Shown here piece by piece: positions 1-11,900 of a stretch of DNA of 64,000 bases; position 1 is the first letter of the stretch, and the number at the start of each line of letters is the position of its first letter. The stretch spans positions 62,001-126,000 of the forward strand of contig JACCGJ010001889.1 of the NCBI GenBank assembly GCA_013407085.1, in the 5' to 3' direction. Source of the stretch: Atriophallophorus winterbourni (Eukaryota > Platyhelminthes > Trematoda > Plagiorchiida > Microphallidae). The notes under the pieces are model-generated. The model saw only the letters and a list, made by a program, of their open reading frames with translations, was not told the DNA's origin and did not search any database. Both the position numbers and the translations under genes were made by a program.

Positions 1-85
1 GCCACAGAAGAGCGTCCATCACTTCAAACAAAATCTTCACAAATATCTTCTGGTATGAGAGTAACCTAGAATGCAACACTAGCAT
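1..85 (-). mobile_element. CR1-like LINE 3'-UTR fragment, runs off the window edge
   Basis: This stretch aligns by eye with the 3' untranslated region of the fuller CR1-like element at about 1800-1885. Both share AGAGCGTCCA, CTTCTGGTATG and GAATGCAACA in the same order. It has no coding content and is cut by the window start. Confidence 0.5.
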
Positions 86-477
86 GTGAATAAAAATTTC
101 TGAACAGTTTTGGGTAATACTACCATGTTGAATATGTTTCAAAATACCAGTTTTATATAGAATTATAATTAACTCCTGCACTAATAATACATTTGGTTGA
201 CAGTTCAATTTACCATTATTAAACGCGGCACTGAAGGTCTTAACAATTGATTTGAGTAACCTTGAGTTTGATTTGATTAAAATGCAATCAATAAAATATC
301 TGAAATTTTTAAATCTCTTCAAACTTCTATCATATCATGTCGTTCTTACTATCAGTAATTTGAACATTATTGTGTTTCTAATTTATATCCTCACAAAATA
401 TCCGCAATGTTGGTAAAAACAACATTTATATTTTGTTGCTTTTTAATATAAATTCACCTATTCTTTCTACCAGTTTA
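55..477. repeat. ~420-bp dispersed repeat, left copy
   Basis: This non-coding AT-rich block recurs at 6373-6790 in the same orientation. Both copies contain TGAATAAAAATTTCTGAACA, AACGCGGCACTGAAGGTCTT and the run CACAAAATATCCGCAATGTT, and both end near TCTACCA. I see no ORF, no TG...CA ends and no primer-binding site, so it does not look like an LTR. It abuts the 3' end of an old CR1 copy. Confidence 0.75.
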
Positions 478-1721
478 GTTCGGTTCAGTAGACACAGGAC
501 AGTAAGTGGCTGACAAGCCAATCGAGCGTCAAGAATTTCTTTCGGTGAAAAGCTGTGAAGAATCACCCACCACTGCCAAAGGGTCAATCCGTGGAAACTT
601 TGATGGTCGTAGGATTAGCAGAATGTAGTTGGGGGAGCACCGCGCTATAATGGATGCACTGCCAGAAGATAATTTCCTTTTTTCTCCATTTGCAATCTCT
701 GATGATCGTGGTTTCAAGCGATGTACCGGATAGTTATAGGACAGCAACACGTAATATTCGATGCTGGAAAAAAGAAAAAGGCAGTTTCTCATCTCAAGCA
801 CGGTCATAGCTCAGCTGATGGAGAATCAACAATAAGAAGATGCTCTTAAATTGCTACAATGAATAGCGAGCAAAATGGAGGACAACCTAAGTATGGTGAT
901 CATGGGATGTAATCAGAGAATAACTTACCCCAGTCACGGTCTAAACCCTGCTTGAAAGTTGAGACGGAAATACAGGAGATAAGATCTTCAGGAAGCTTGT
1001 TCCAGAAGTTGACCACCCAGACGCTGAAAACCTTTTCTGAAATCCAGTCGACATCATTCTTTAGCATGCTTGAGTGCGTTTTCGCGAGTGCCCAGCTTAG
1101 GACTTGAGGTAAAGATGTCATCTGGATTAACGCCGCTTAAACCCTTTAAGATCCTAAAGGTTTCAATAAAATCACTTCTCAAACGACGAAGCTTACGAGA
1201 GAAAAGACCCAGAGCCCTTGGGTGATCAGTATAACTTTTCCCACGCGGACCCTCAATCACGCGTGTTGCTAGTCGCTGGACTCTTTCAAATCAAATGATA
1301 TCCTTCTGGTAGTGAGGACACCACGCCTGGACACAATATCCTAAATGCGGCCTGACTAACGTCTTGTAAAGGGGTAGGAACACGTCGGGACTTTTGCTGG
1401 AAAACGCCGGCTTCAACCGAAAGAGACTATTGCGTGCACGTTTCGCTGCAACAGCGCATTGGTCCTCCCATTTGAAGTCACCTCTATCTATAACACCCAA
1501 GTCCTTAACCCGCTGTGTGGCGTCAACGCTAATAGGAGTACCTGACACCTGGACTGTGATCTTGTCGATCAGAGAAGACAAGAGTTGGAACTTATTGAGG
1601 TTCCGTGGGAGGTCCCACCGTATGGACCAGTCAATGACCCGCTCGAGGTCGTGCATCAGTGTATCTTCATTCGTTGAACCCATGAATTTAACATCATCCG
1701 CGAAAATGAAACACGGGCACT
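478..1721 (-). mobile_element. Older CR1-like LINE: RT C-terminal part and 3' UTR
   Basis: Read on the minus strand from 1721, this begins in the reverse-transcriptase catalytic motif (CPCFIFADDVKF). It continues through the CR1 C-terminal region (KDLGV, FKWEDQCAVAAKRARN, LVRPHLGYCVQAWCPHY, WNKLPEDLIS), broken by frameshifts near 1290 and 1120. It ends in a UTR whose tail reads ACTGAACCGAACTAAACT at 478. The sequence just upstream of FADD is missing here but resumes at 6284-6372, so the copy was split by insertion of the element at 1722-6283. It is a decayed non-autonomous relic. Confidence 0.8.
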
Positions 1722-1915
1722 CCAGTTTAGTTCAGTTCAGTTCAGTTAGCACAGGACGATATGTGGCAGAGTCGCCAGTCGAGCGTCTAGAATACTTCCG
1801 GTGGCAAGCCAAAAGAGCGTCCACCACTTCGAATAGTAGGTTCAATATTCTTCTGGTATGGCTTCGGCTCGAATGCAACAGAAAAACTCCCTCACCCAAC
1901 AGGTGAGGAGAGACA

Positions 1916-4015
1916 TTAGTGCGTTCCAACGACAAATTTAAGAACAACTATAAAATTAGGGATAAAAATTGGGAAACACAGACGCCAGATCGAGTCTAGT
2001 CTATCTTTGAAGCACGTTACTGATGTAGAACAAACTACCTCTTGGAGCAGACATTTCCAATGATTCACTACCCTTTCGCTAAAGAAGTGCTTACGTGCAT
2101 TAGACCTGACATGTTGCTTTGCCAGTTTCAGTGAATGGCCTCGAGTACCCACCACTGGCGCAAGAGCATACATATCAGCCGGATCAATAGAACTAAAGCC
2201 TCTAACGATTTTAAAGGTCTCGATCAGATCCCCACGTAGTCGCCTTCTTTTTAGCGAGAAGAGATCTAGACTCAACAGTCGTTGTTCATACGACTTCCCA
2301 GATTGCCCTTTAATCATACGAGTAGCTAGGCGCTGAACACCTTCAAGCGTGGCAATGTCCTTTTCCAAGTAAGGAGACCAAGCTTGAACGCAATACTCGA
2401 GATGAGGTCTCACTATCGCTTTATACAATGGGATGAAAACCTCCGGGGACCTGCAGGATAAAACTGATCGGAGGCGAAAGAGCTGGTTCCTAGCGCGTTG
2501 TGCAGCAGCTGCACATTGATCAGCCCATTTAAAGTCCGCTGAAACCGCAATACCTAAGTCCCGGACTTTTGATACCCCAGTTATCTCCAGTATGTTATCA
2601 GGTCCAGCAACCTGCAGCTTCGTTGCAGCTTTGGACAGAAGATAGCTTTTGGAGAAGTTGATTGGTAGATCCCACGTGGAAGACCACTTGATGACCTTTT
2701 CTATATCCTCAAAAAGATCCTGTTCGTTCAGCGATCCGATAAACTTGACATCGTCTGCAAACATATAGCAGGGACACTTAAGCGAGGATGCCAAATCATC
2801 GATGAAGATAAGAAAGAGTAGTGGGCCTAGTACTGAACCCTGCGGGACTCCACTAACAACTCCTGCTTTCGCGGAATACATATTGCCTATGCGAACGCGA
2901 AAATACCGATTGCTCAAGAAGTTTGTGATCCAGTTCTTTAGAGGGCCATCGATACCTATTTGTCCAATCTTCATTGCAAGCAACCTGTGGTTTACCGAGT
3001 CAAAGGCTTTACAGAAGTCCAAGTAGAGAACTTCGACCTGGTGGCCTTTATCTAGCCTCCTAGTGACCTCATTAAGAAAACATAATAGGTTCGTTAGGCA
3101 AGACTTCCCTTTTAGAAAACCATGCTGAGCAGAGTTTAGCAACGAACCAGAGACAAGGTGGCGACAGATCCTGTCCCTAATAAGTCTCTCTAGGGTTTTG
3201 CAAAGGATACTAGTAAGGCTTACAGGTCTGTAGTTGCAAACTGAAGATCGACTGCCACCTTTATGTATAGGAATCACATCAGCCTGCTTCCAAGCACTCG
3301 GAATATACCCATACCTTAAGGATGCGTTAAAGAGGCGACCCACCGGTTGTGCTAATACAGGCGCCAGGTTCTTAATAACTTGAGGGTGAATACCATCCGG
3401 GCCCGCAGATTTATGTGGATTTGTAGCTTCAAGCGCAAGCCTAACCTCATTATCAGTGAAAATTATTTCATCGAGGGTAGGAACGCTATCTGACCTTATG
3501 TCCACTGGCATATTCGGGAGATCAGTTTGGCGATCAGGCCTCTGAACAGCTCGAAAATGTTCGAGAAAAGCCGAAGCCTTTTCAGAATCTGAATCTAGTT
3601 GAGATCCATTGTCCAGTTGAAGGTTGCCTATGCAATCGCGAGTTTTGCCTTTGGATTGTGCATAGCTATAGAAACGCTTTGGGCACTGTCTTATATTACA
3701 TGCCAGTCGTGCCTCAAATTCACGTTTTGCCTTACGTTGGCTTCCCACAGCCTTATTTCTAAGTAGTTTATACCTTGTCCAGGCCCATTGTGTCTGAGAA
3801 GCTTTGTAAGTTCTTCCAGGCACGGTCCCGGATTTTAATACCACGGCGCATCGATGGTGTCCACCACTGTGGCTTGTTGCGTCTTTTGACGTGCACCAAC
3901 GGAGCAAATCTGTCTTGCAGTGTGGACAGACAATGGTGAATAAGCTGCCAGTTTGCTGCCATATCATCACCAGAAGATTGTGACAAGATCTGATCTGCTT
4001 CTTCTGAGACAACAC
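1916..4015 (-). pseudogene. CR1-like ORF2, reverse transcriptase part
   Basis: This open frame of about 699 codons is the RT portion of ORF2; its true N terminus lies in the endonuclease frame. Visible motifs in order are SAGPDGIHPQVIKNL, NYRPVSLTSILCKTLERL, the RT-A motif YLDFCKAFDSVNH, SGVPQGSVLGPLLFLIFIDD, the catalytic FADD (YMFADDVKF), then the CR1-type C-terminal tail with VRPHLEYCVQAWSPY and KHFFSERVVNHWK. The catalytic aspartates are intact, so the RT could be functional. It is in a different frame from the endonuclease, hence the pseudogene call. Confidence 0.85.
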
Positions 4016-4739
4016 TCCAGTCTACCCTATTGAAGTTGCGCTTTAGTTTCGGAGGCGGTTTGTCATACCTGAGAAGTAGCTGGAAGCTAATCATGATGTG
4101 ATCACTTTTCCCTAGTGGGGAAAGATATTTCACCTGTCGAACCATTTGCTCATTCGAAGATATAACAAGATCCAGGACCGAAGGTTCACAGCCATGACGG
4201 AACCTTGTAGGCTCAGTTACATGTTGGCTCATAGCATGTCTGTGGGTCCATTCTATGAAGTCCTCAGACATCTTATCAGCTTGGCAGCTCTGATTAGGCC
4301 AAGATATGTGTGGTAGATTAAAATCACCCACCATAAGAACCTGAGACCCAAGCGCACGTAGTGAACTCAAATTCTCAAGCAAGTTATACATATCCTGTAC
4401 TCCTGAATGGGGACTCAAATAAACGCACGCTATTACCGTAGATTGCTTATAGGAGTGAATGAGACAGGAGCTAAGTTGCACATTGTGCGTGCCAAGCCTA
4501 ACGTTTAACTCTGAGGTACGGAGGCCTAACCTGAGAAGAATAGCAACACCGCCACCTTGTAATGCACCCGGTCTATCACACCTGATCACGGAATAGCTGT
4601 TACCAACTATATCGGGAATGTCATCAGATGCAGAGAGCCAGGTTTCTGTCAGTGCAATTACATGCGGTCTCAACTCATGTGCAAGGATGGAGAGTTCAGA
4701 CCATTTGTTTCGGATGCTACATGCATTCCCGAGTAGCAC
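3768..4739 (-). pseudogene. CR1-like ORF2, endonuclease part
   Basis: This is the AP-type endonuclease half of ORF2, which nicks target DNA for target-primed reverse transcription. Family motifs visible are LTETWL near residue 30, VYLSPHSG, MVGDFNLPHISW and SPLGKSDHIMISF, with the Asp-His dyad near the end. It leaves frame between about 3800 and 3830, where the RT frame takes over, so a 1- or 2-nt indel lies there. The first methionine seen (4739) is probably internal to the original ORF2. Confidence 0.8.
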
Positions 4740-4771
4740 TGTGGCGGCAGTGTCACGTAATCTATTCCCAA

Positions 4772-5617
4772 TTAGTCTTGTGTGATTCTCGGGCGGAGTA
4801 CCCGAGAAGTCAGCACGTTTTTTGGCGTGCTGCTTGCGATAGCCGAGTCACCTGGTGCGGCCTGAACACCAGCTGTACACTGCAGGTTGCTAACCACGAG
4901 CTGTGGAATTACAGGGATAATAATACGACCACAGACCTCATCCTCGGACGCTTCCAAGATTTCTGCAGCTGACGAAGCCCCATCCTTTTCGGATGAACGG
5001 CGCCCTCGATTGGACGTTACTTCGGAACGAGAATCTATTAGCTTTGTAAAACCCCGCTTGTCGTTATTAGAGGTATTTACAATTTGATCCCTCCCATTTG
5101 AAGCGGAAGAGTATTGTCTTATCCGGGAGGGAGGGTTGTCCGGCTTAACCTGCAGTTTGTCTAGAGTTGCTTCGGCGATGTGGTCAGCCTTAGATAGTAA
5201 AGCGTCCCGATCCGCCTGGTATTTGAATTCTACCAGGATTGGCCTAGGGCGATTATCCATCTTCCATTTTCCAACACGGTGAATTCGCATTGTAGGAGTG
5301 GAAGGCCTCAGACCTACAATCCGGATAAGATCGCTGATACATCAGCGATCTGAATCTTTTCTAGACTTCGATTCCTTGATAAATGGCTCTGCTCGATTAA
5401 AAACCAGTACATTTCGTGTTCTAGGTTTTGGAGCAGGGGTGCCACGCAGTGTATCGAATTGCTTGCGCAAATCATTCAATTCCTGGATAATGTGATCCAG
5501 TGCGGGTGATCCGGCAACATTTTCATGTTGCTTCCGTTGGGTAGTAGCTTTATTCGCCTTCCTACGCCTCTTCGGAATCTCTGCTACAGTAACCACCCTG
5601 CTAGTAGAAGCTCGCAT
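4772..5617 (-). pseudogene. CR1-like ORF1, C-terminal part
   Basis: Two same-frame segments (5617-5342 and 5290-4772) are separated by an in-frame TGA at 5342-5344. The first is basic (RRRKANKATTQRKQH) followed by a short helical stretch (IIQELNDLRKQFDTLRG). The second has a RPRPILVEF motif typical of RRM-like LINE ORF1 proteins, then a low-complexity tail. Its expected role is RNA binding for LINE RNP formation. The TGA lies in a 24-bp near-palindrome at 5328-5351. Confidence 0.65.
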
Positions 5618-5640
5618 TGGAGAACGAGATAACTGGCCAA

Positions 5641-6078
5641 TTATGTTTGCGTCCTGTAAGGATGCAGTTTTTTGGCGTTCTTGGTAGCACGCTTTTTAGA
5701 TTTGACCACCTTAGAAGAGGTAGCCTGCTTGATAGGACGTCGTAGCTGGCTAGATTTGTCAGCTATGCCAGTGCCAGCCATTGTATCAGAACTTACACTA
5801 GCCCTCACAACAGATGCAAACGTTGGGGCAGGTATAGAATCTGACGAGCAAGGCAACGTCCGACTATTCCTTGGCCTTAAACAAGCGGCGTCTGTGGCAG
5901 CCTGATGACAGCCGCTACAGTACCACTGCAACCAGCGGTACTTCGCATAAATCCCATAGTGAGATTTATGTATACCTGAGCAGCTAGGATGAGCCCAAAG
6001 CTTGCATGCTGTGCACTCAATTCCTTTTGCCACCATTTTGCCACATTTGACATTGAGGCATGAATTTCTAGTACTCAT
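5641..6078 (-). pseudogene. CR1-like ORF1, PHD-finger N-terminal part
   Basis: This 145-codon frame begins MSTRNSCLNVKCGKMV and has the spacing CxxxxC, CTAC, H-PSC and WYCSGCH expected of a PHD-type zinc finger, which is common at the start of CR1 ORF1 proteins. A basic Ser/Lys-rich tail follows. It ends in a stop at 5641 in a different frame from the next ORF1 segment. The start is the first ATG in frame and gives the full Cys/His array. Confidence 0.75.
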
Positions 6079-6283
6079 ATCTGACAGATAATAGTATGAG
6101 CAATGAAGTTACCAAAAATACAAGCTGATTTTATCGCTAGCGTAATAAGTCAGCAAAAATATGGAGAATATAGTAAAATAGTGATTCTATTTTACTACAA
6201 TTTCAAGGAATAATGATTATTCGTAATATTTTATCGAAGCGTGGAAAATACAACCAAATTGAACGTACCGCGCAAGTCAGTTC

Positions 6284-6372
6284 TAAGATATGCGACGAGT
6301 CATCCATAAAAATCAGAAAGAGCAGCGGACCTAGAACAGACCCTTGAGGTACCCCACTTATCACCTCCGCTT
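6284..6372 (-). mobile_element. Older CR1-like LINE, RT fragment (other half of the split copy)
   Basis: The minus strand reads EVISGVPQGSVLGPLLFLIF then MDD, the RT motif just upstream of FADD. It ends where the complete CR1 begins, and the older fragment at 1721 resumes a few residues later. It is truncated at 6372 against the ~420-bp repeat. Confidence 0.75.
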
Positions 6373-6790
6373 GGAGAGTAATCTGGAATGTAAAACTAGC
6401 TTGTGAATAAAAATTTCTGAACAGTTTTGGGTAATACTATCACGTTGAATATTTTTCAGAATACCAGCTTATATATATTTTTATAATTAACTACTGTACT
6501 AATAATACATTTGTTTGACAGTCCAAGTTACCATTATTGAACGCGGCACTGAAGGTCTTAAGAATTGCTTTGAGTAACCTTGATTTTGTTTTGATTAAAA
6601 TGCTATCAATAAAATATCTGAAATTCTTCAATCACGTTAAACTTCTATCGTAGCATGTCGTTCTTACTATCAGTAATTTGAACATTATTGTGTTTCTAAT
6701 TTATATTCTCACAAAATATCCGCAATGTTGCTAAAAACAACATTTATATTTTGTTGCTTTTTGATATAAATTCACCTATTTTTTCTACCA
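6373..6790. repeat. ~420-bp dispersed repeat, right copy
   Basis: This is the direct-orientation copy of 55-477, with roughly nine of ten bases alike by eye. It has small substitutions and no indels longer than a few bases that I can see. It begins at AGAGTAATCTGGAATG and ends near TTTTCTACCA. Confidence 0.75.
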
Positions 6791-7954
6791 ATAATGATGA
6801 ATTTCCTGCATATTAAATCCCTATCTTCTCCATACTAAAATGGACTCGAAGTAATTAATCTCGCGCTGTTGAATCCCCAAACTATGGCAACTTGTTCTTG
6901 CGATTTCATGAAAGTTGTTATCCTGTAGCGGATGGTAAGTAATGGATCGCGAGACTGCGTGGGTTTCATTCATTTCAACATACAATTTTGTCTCCTAGAA
7001 TATCACTTAAGAACGGAGACCGCGCGTAGACAATTGCGAAAGAGTGTGTCGAGGATGTACAAAAGGAATTCAACAGATGATTGTTGTTGACTGAGTTAAC
7101 GTACAGAAAATCAATGAACTGTGTGTGCTAACGATAAAAACAAATCGATAGATCACTAGATCACTATAGTAGTCGAAATGAAACGGTTATTTTTAAGTAA
7201 AAAATTAACAAATTAAGATTATACAAAACATAAGACTGATCAAGTCACTACTATCCATCGCAATTTTGCGACAATTATTTACTGATGATTTGTTCTGTGT
7301 TTGCAGGAGATGTGTTGAATATAATTTTAGAAACGTAATGCTGTTTAAATTTGCGAAATAAATATTGTTTCGCACTTAATGAAAATATGAATCTTTTTCT
7401 CATTTTATATTTGCTTCTGTTAGAACTATAAACAAGTTTGGGGAACTGTCGTTGAAAAAGCATTAAAAACACTGATCTTTATGTAGCTTAACTTATCGAA
7501 ATCCATTCTCGCCTGATTTCCTAATAGTAACAGCATCTTCCGACAACATTTCAATCTCTATCTTAATTCGAGCATTTTACATATTTGATTTTACTGAATG
7601 TCTGTCAGTAAATACGCAAAAAAAGAAAGCATTTGACTAGAGATAAAACACTGCACTATTTAATGGTAGTAAGAAATTATCGTTTCCATATATCCTAATA
7701 CTGTGATTGGCTCATTTAAGAGCGTTAACCCAAAAATGTTATTTCATTCTCAAAATGTTTACAGAACTTCAAAATACAATCCATATCAAATAGTTTATGC
7801 AACGAAAGTTAGCTGAAAAAAGGCAAACACATAAAATCAAATCGTCAGGACCCAGTACCCAGATATTTAATTCTCGAATTTATAAAAAAGTATCACATAA
7901 CAATCGGATGATTTTTACATGATACACAACTGCTTGGATGAATGTACAATTAGG
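6791..7954. other. AT-rich intergenic DNA, nothing recognised
   Basis: I see no ORF with plausible composition, no LINE motifs and no repeat shared with the rest of the window. Short frames here are Phe/Lys/Ile-rich and look like AT-rich noise. Confidence 0.6.
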
Positions 7955-8980
7955 ACGAAGAACTTCTCACGCTGCGCTCGCGGAGATTTGCAGAATTTGG
8001 TTGATCGGCGTCAGTTGCATACCAGCGGCGTCATCTGCGTTCTTTCATGAAGAACAGAATCTTGTTCTCCTCAGCTTACAGACGACGCTTTACACAATGC
8101 CTCCAAAGTAAGCGGTCAAGAGCAAGTACTCCACAAGTCGTTGCGTCAATGGCAAACGTTTTCTTATCTTTCCACACACATTTTTGTATGGCAAGTACGA
8201 GTTTCTCAATGATTGACTTCATGAACGCAACGCTTCATAGAATTGATTTTCCAGAATACGAACACTTTTCACAATTAAGACGTAACTAAGTTGTCGTAGT
8301 GGGCGCTGTCGTAGTATTCTGAACATTCTCCCAATTCTTGATTTTGTAAGTAACTTTATCCATCCACGATAGATTCAAGATACAACCAATGCTTTGTAGA
8401 TGGAAAGAATTCAGTTTCGTTCGTCTCTGGCATGGATGGTCTTGGTTTCACTGCCGTACAGAAAAACATTTCGTTCGCAGGCGCTGTATACCATCATGTT
8501 TGTCCTTACAATCAACTAGCGGTTGCCTCAGACAGAGAGTACAATCTGGGCCGAATTACAGCTGCGGTGCCAATCTGCTCATTAATTTGTGTGTCAAGGG
8601 ATAGATTATCGGCAATGGTAAATAATGATATGTGAAATGATGTAATGGTCCATGCCGACAGTTTTAACAGTGATGATTAGAGATGATACAAACCCGTAAA
8701 CCAAGGACTCAGATCTTACTCATGTTGATTTTCAGCCCAAGCTCTTTGCATGCCGACGCAAAACAGTCAATTACCGGCTAGATGTGTTCGCTGCAGTAAG
8801 CAGCAATGGCTGCATTGACGGCAAACAGCATGACAAGGATAAGAACATTAAATTAAAAGGTTTGGCATTACCGACCATACACAACAGTGGATGACATGAC
8901 AGTTAATTTCATTTTCCATTCAATGCTTCTAGGCCTCGTATTCTGAACATACTCGTCCTACTTGATGAGTTGAAACAGCA
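7955..8980 (-). mobile_element. Degraded RTE-like LINE, C-terminal RT region
   Basis: This aligns by eye with the minus-strand RTE copy at 21.5-22.2 kb. Shared blocks are GACGACGCTTTAC, AGCGGTCAAGAGCAAGT, TCCATCCACGA, GTAGATGGAAAG and TTTCACTGCCGTACAG. It then continues into sequence equivalent to the part lost in the N gap of that copy. Frames are broken throughout. It is an old relic, useful mainly for inferring the missing RT sequence. Confidence 0.7.
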
Positions 8981-11900
8981 CGAAAAGAATAGTTTTCAAA
9001 GTGTGATTGAAATGCATGTAAATTTGCATTTTTCGTTCATCATCTTGTGTTAGACCAATCTGCATTTGTTTCGCGACATGTAACTGAATAATATGTTATA
9101 GCCACCGTTAAATAATAGTTGCCAAGAAGCAACTTCTTCAATTTTTCATAGCATTCATGTTCTGATCTACTGTCCTTATAGAATGTCTGAATGCGGTACG
9201 AAATTGGCAGTATTTGCTTGTAATGGAAATGTATGGAATTAAATACATTTCTTCATGATCATAACTATGAAAACATTCACAGTTGTTTAAGCATATGCAA
9301 TTACCAGTTAAGTTGTACCATCCTTACGCAACATTGCCTCGCACGCACCACGTATTTAATATTTCCTCACTGTTTCAAGTCATGTAGTACCTGATCGTTC
9401 TAACCCCAACTGATAATTGCTAACACCACAAAACCAGTCGTGGATAGTAAAGATTTTTAATGCTTATGGTGAAAATGTGCTTAACGATTCTTCTCTGATT
9501 TTAATGATAGAATTGATTAAAACCATTTGAATATATCTCTAACACAAAAGTGAAATAGATAGTATCCCGCTTGAGCTCCGTGAAGAAACATTGGTTGCAT
9601 TTGTCTGCACGGTAAGAGAACGAAATCACAACAGGACTCTGTTATTTGATTTTTCAATGTTTTGATTAATATCTAACAAGTGTTTTGAGATCTGTACATG
9701 CGGTAGTGGTGACAGTAATTTAGATAGTTAGTTCCAATTGTGCAACATACGCTTGAATAGACTTCATGTTATATTATGCAACACTATTCAATGTTGATGT
9801 TTCAGATTGAAAAAAACCCATGAAAATTAGTATGGGCACGTGATTAAACATATTGGTCGTGAAAACCACATCCAACAGTCGCTTGAAAACACAACTAGTC
9901 TGCTATTCTTAAAATAATTCAATCCCATGCAGATCTCTGATCGCAGTGTCCATAGATAATGCATGAAAACGGCACAATGCCAAGCGTCAAGTTTGCGCGA
10001 TAAAAACCAAATGCTAATGACCACTTCTAGAAGTTCTTTCTAAGTTCAATATAAACTACTTTATACTTTTTCAACCCTGGAATTTCAATAGATGTGGTGA
10101 AGGTATTTTTGTGACATTGACTGCCATAGCGACTACGAATTTGTTAAGATAATTTTTATGATATAGCAAATGACGAGGTGAATCATTGAAAGTGTTCATA
10201 CCACTTTGAATTTCATCAGAAATTTGTTTAATAAAATTTTTGCGTTTGCAAATGTCAGTGTCGATGTTTAGTCAATTATAAAATTGAGGAACTTGATGAT
10301 TGTAATGCTAATCATAGCATATGTCGATATCTATCACATTGTTGGAAGATATAAATCAGTATACAATCGTGGGCTCTTGACTAAAATTCTCGCTGTATGT
10401 TGTTTATCGATACCACTGTAAGTTTGTTGACCTTTAAAATTCCTAAATTCATTCTATCAAATAACCAAATCAGTATCTCAAACCGAGCATGCAACTTGAA
10501 AACATTATTTCTACAATCTGGTTGGTTGTGAATCTAAAAATGTGACTAGTGACATCCACCGCTGCATAATTCTCAGAGAGGAAATTCACTTCTCAAAATG
10601 TTTCGCTCGTGCGAAAATCACGATAATTATAGCGTGGCAATATTGAAACACATGAACTGATTATTTGCTTTACAGTTACTTAATCCCTTATTTCTTCCCA
10701 AACTGTTAACAAACCATTGATTCATTTTATTTATACATATGTAAAATATTTTGCCTCTTTTGACGCTGTTTATTGTACAGCTAATTCTTATTGTGAGTAA
10801 TCACATCGCAAACATTTGTTTTATTTTATATCTACAAACCTAGCAGCTTGTAGATATTCCCACAGCACGTTGTAGTAATAGCGTCTGCCACAACCTCAAA
10901 TTTGTTGCATGAACCTTATTTAGCAATCAGGTTAACTGATAAAAAATATTAGTTGATTATCGACGAATATGATTATCTCAAACTTGAAAATCTAAATTAT
11001 TTTGTCAAATCACAAGAGAGATAGTATCAAACTGTCGGTAAATTAGAATGTGCATATTTCAATCATTCTTTTTTCATTCCTCGATTTTGTCGCTTTTAAA
11101 AGTATCGCTCATTTTTAATATATATGAAGGTTTTCAAATTATTTCTTTTAACTTCTTTAACGTACAGTCTTGGAATTAACCACGATTATTAGAGCGGTAA
11201 GTAACTTTCATTCAATATCTCACTCGAAATACTGACCTAGTAATTTAGTTTACCATGGGCCAAAAATTTATACATATAAATTTAGGTCTTCTCATTTACT
11301 GTATTACAACTGATTGTCGCATTTTGGAGGTCGCTGATTGATAAATTGTAAAACCGCATGTCACAATGTTATAAGAACCTTCAAAACCTTTATTTTTTGT
11401 TGAATTTATTTATTCTCTTGCATAAACGCAGGCTCACAGTAGTAGTTTCTGTTGCAGGGGGTGTCAAAAGACGGAGACAAATGAAACTATTTATTTGTGT
11501 CCATTGCCCCCCGAATGTTTCCACACTTGTTCGCCAACTTTTAAAATATGAGCTACTCCTGTAGTAACCATAATCTAAAAACAGACAGAATTTATTGAAG
11601 AGCTCACAAAGATGGAGTATAGTGTGCTCAACTTTGCAAACATGGTATAGACTTAGCTTGCTAAATCTTCACGCGTTATAACTTTGAACCGAACGGTCTG
11701 ATTGACTGATTACTCGCCATATTGCTTTCGGCGAAAACAGTGATGAAGTTTTTCGGATCTTCGGAATAGTATGCGAGTCAAGGATCAGTGGAAATGAGTA
11801 TATTTTATAAAAGCTTAGCAGATGGAACATAAATAACAGGAGCATGTTATTAATGAGAGTGATATACATCTGAAACTTGCAATTAAAAAAGCTTTCATCT

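Larger units (their letters stand above)
1722..6283 (-). mobile_element. Nearly complete CR1-like non-LTR retrotransposon
   Basis: This ~4.5-kb LINE holds, in minus-strand order, a PHD-finger ORF1 segment, an RNA-binding-like ORF1 segment, an AP endonuclease, a reverse transcriptase and a ~190-bp 3' UTR. The UTR ends in a (CTGAA)n tail at 1722-1745. The domain order and RT motifs match the CR1 clade. ORF1 is broken by a frameshift and an in-frame TGA at 5342-5344, and ORF2 by one frameshift near 3.8 kb, so this copy is probably not autonomous unless these are assembly errors. It sits inside an older CR1 copy (478-1721 plus 6284-6372). The 5' junction near 6283 is placed by matching those two halves. 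Confidence 0.85.

Noticed and set aside
1394..1906. A 170-codon plus-strand frame over the old CR1 fragment.
   Set aside because: It is the antisense shadow of the CR1 RT and 3' UTR, whose minus-strand motifs are clear.
55..6790. The ~420-bp direct repeats as LTRs of an LTR retrotransposon.
   Set aside because: The interior holds only CR1 LINE proteins. The repeats lack TG...CA ends, a primer-binding site and gag/pol genes.
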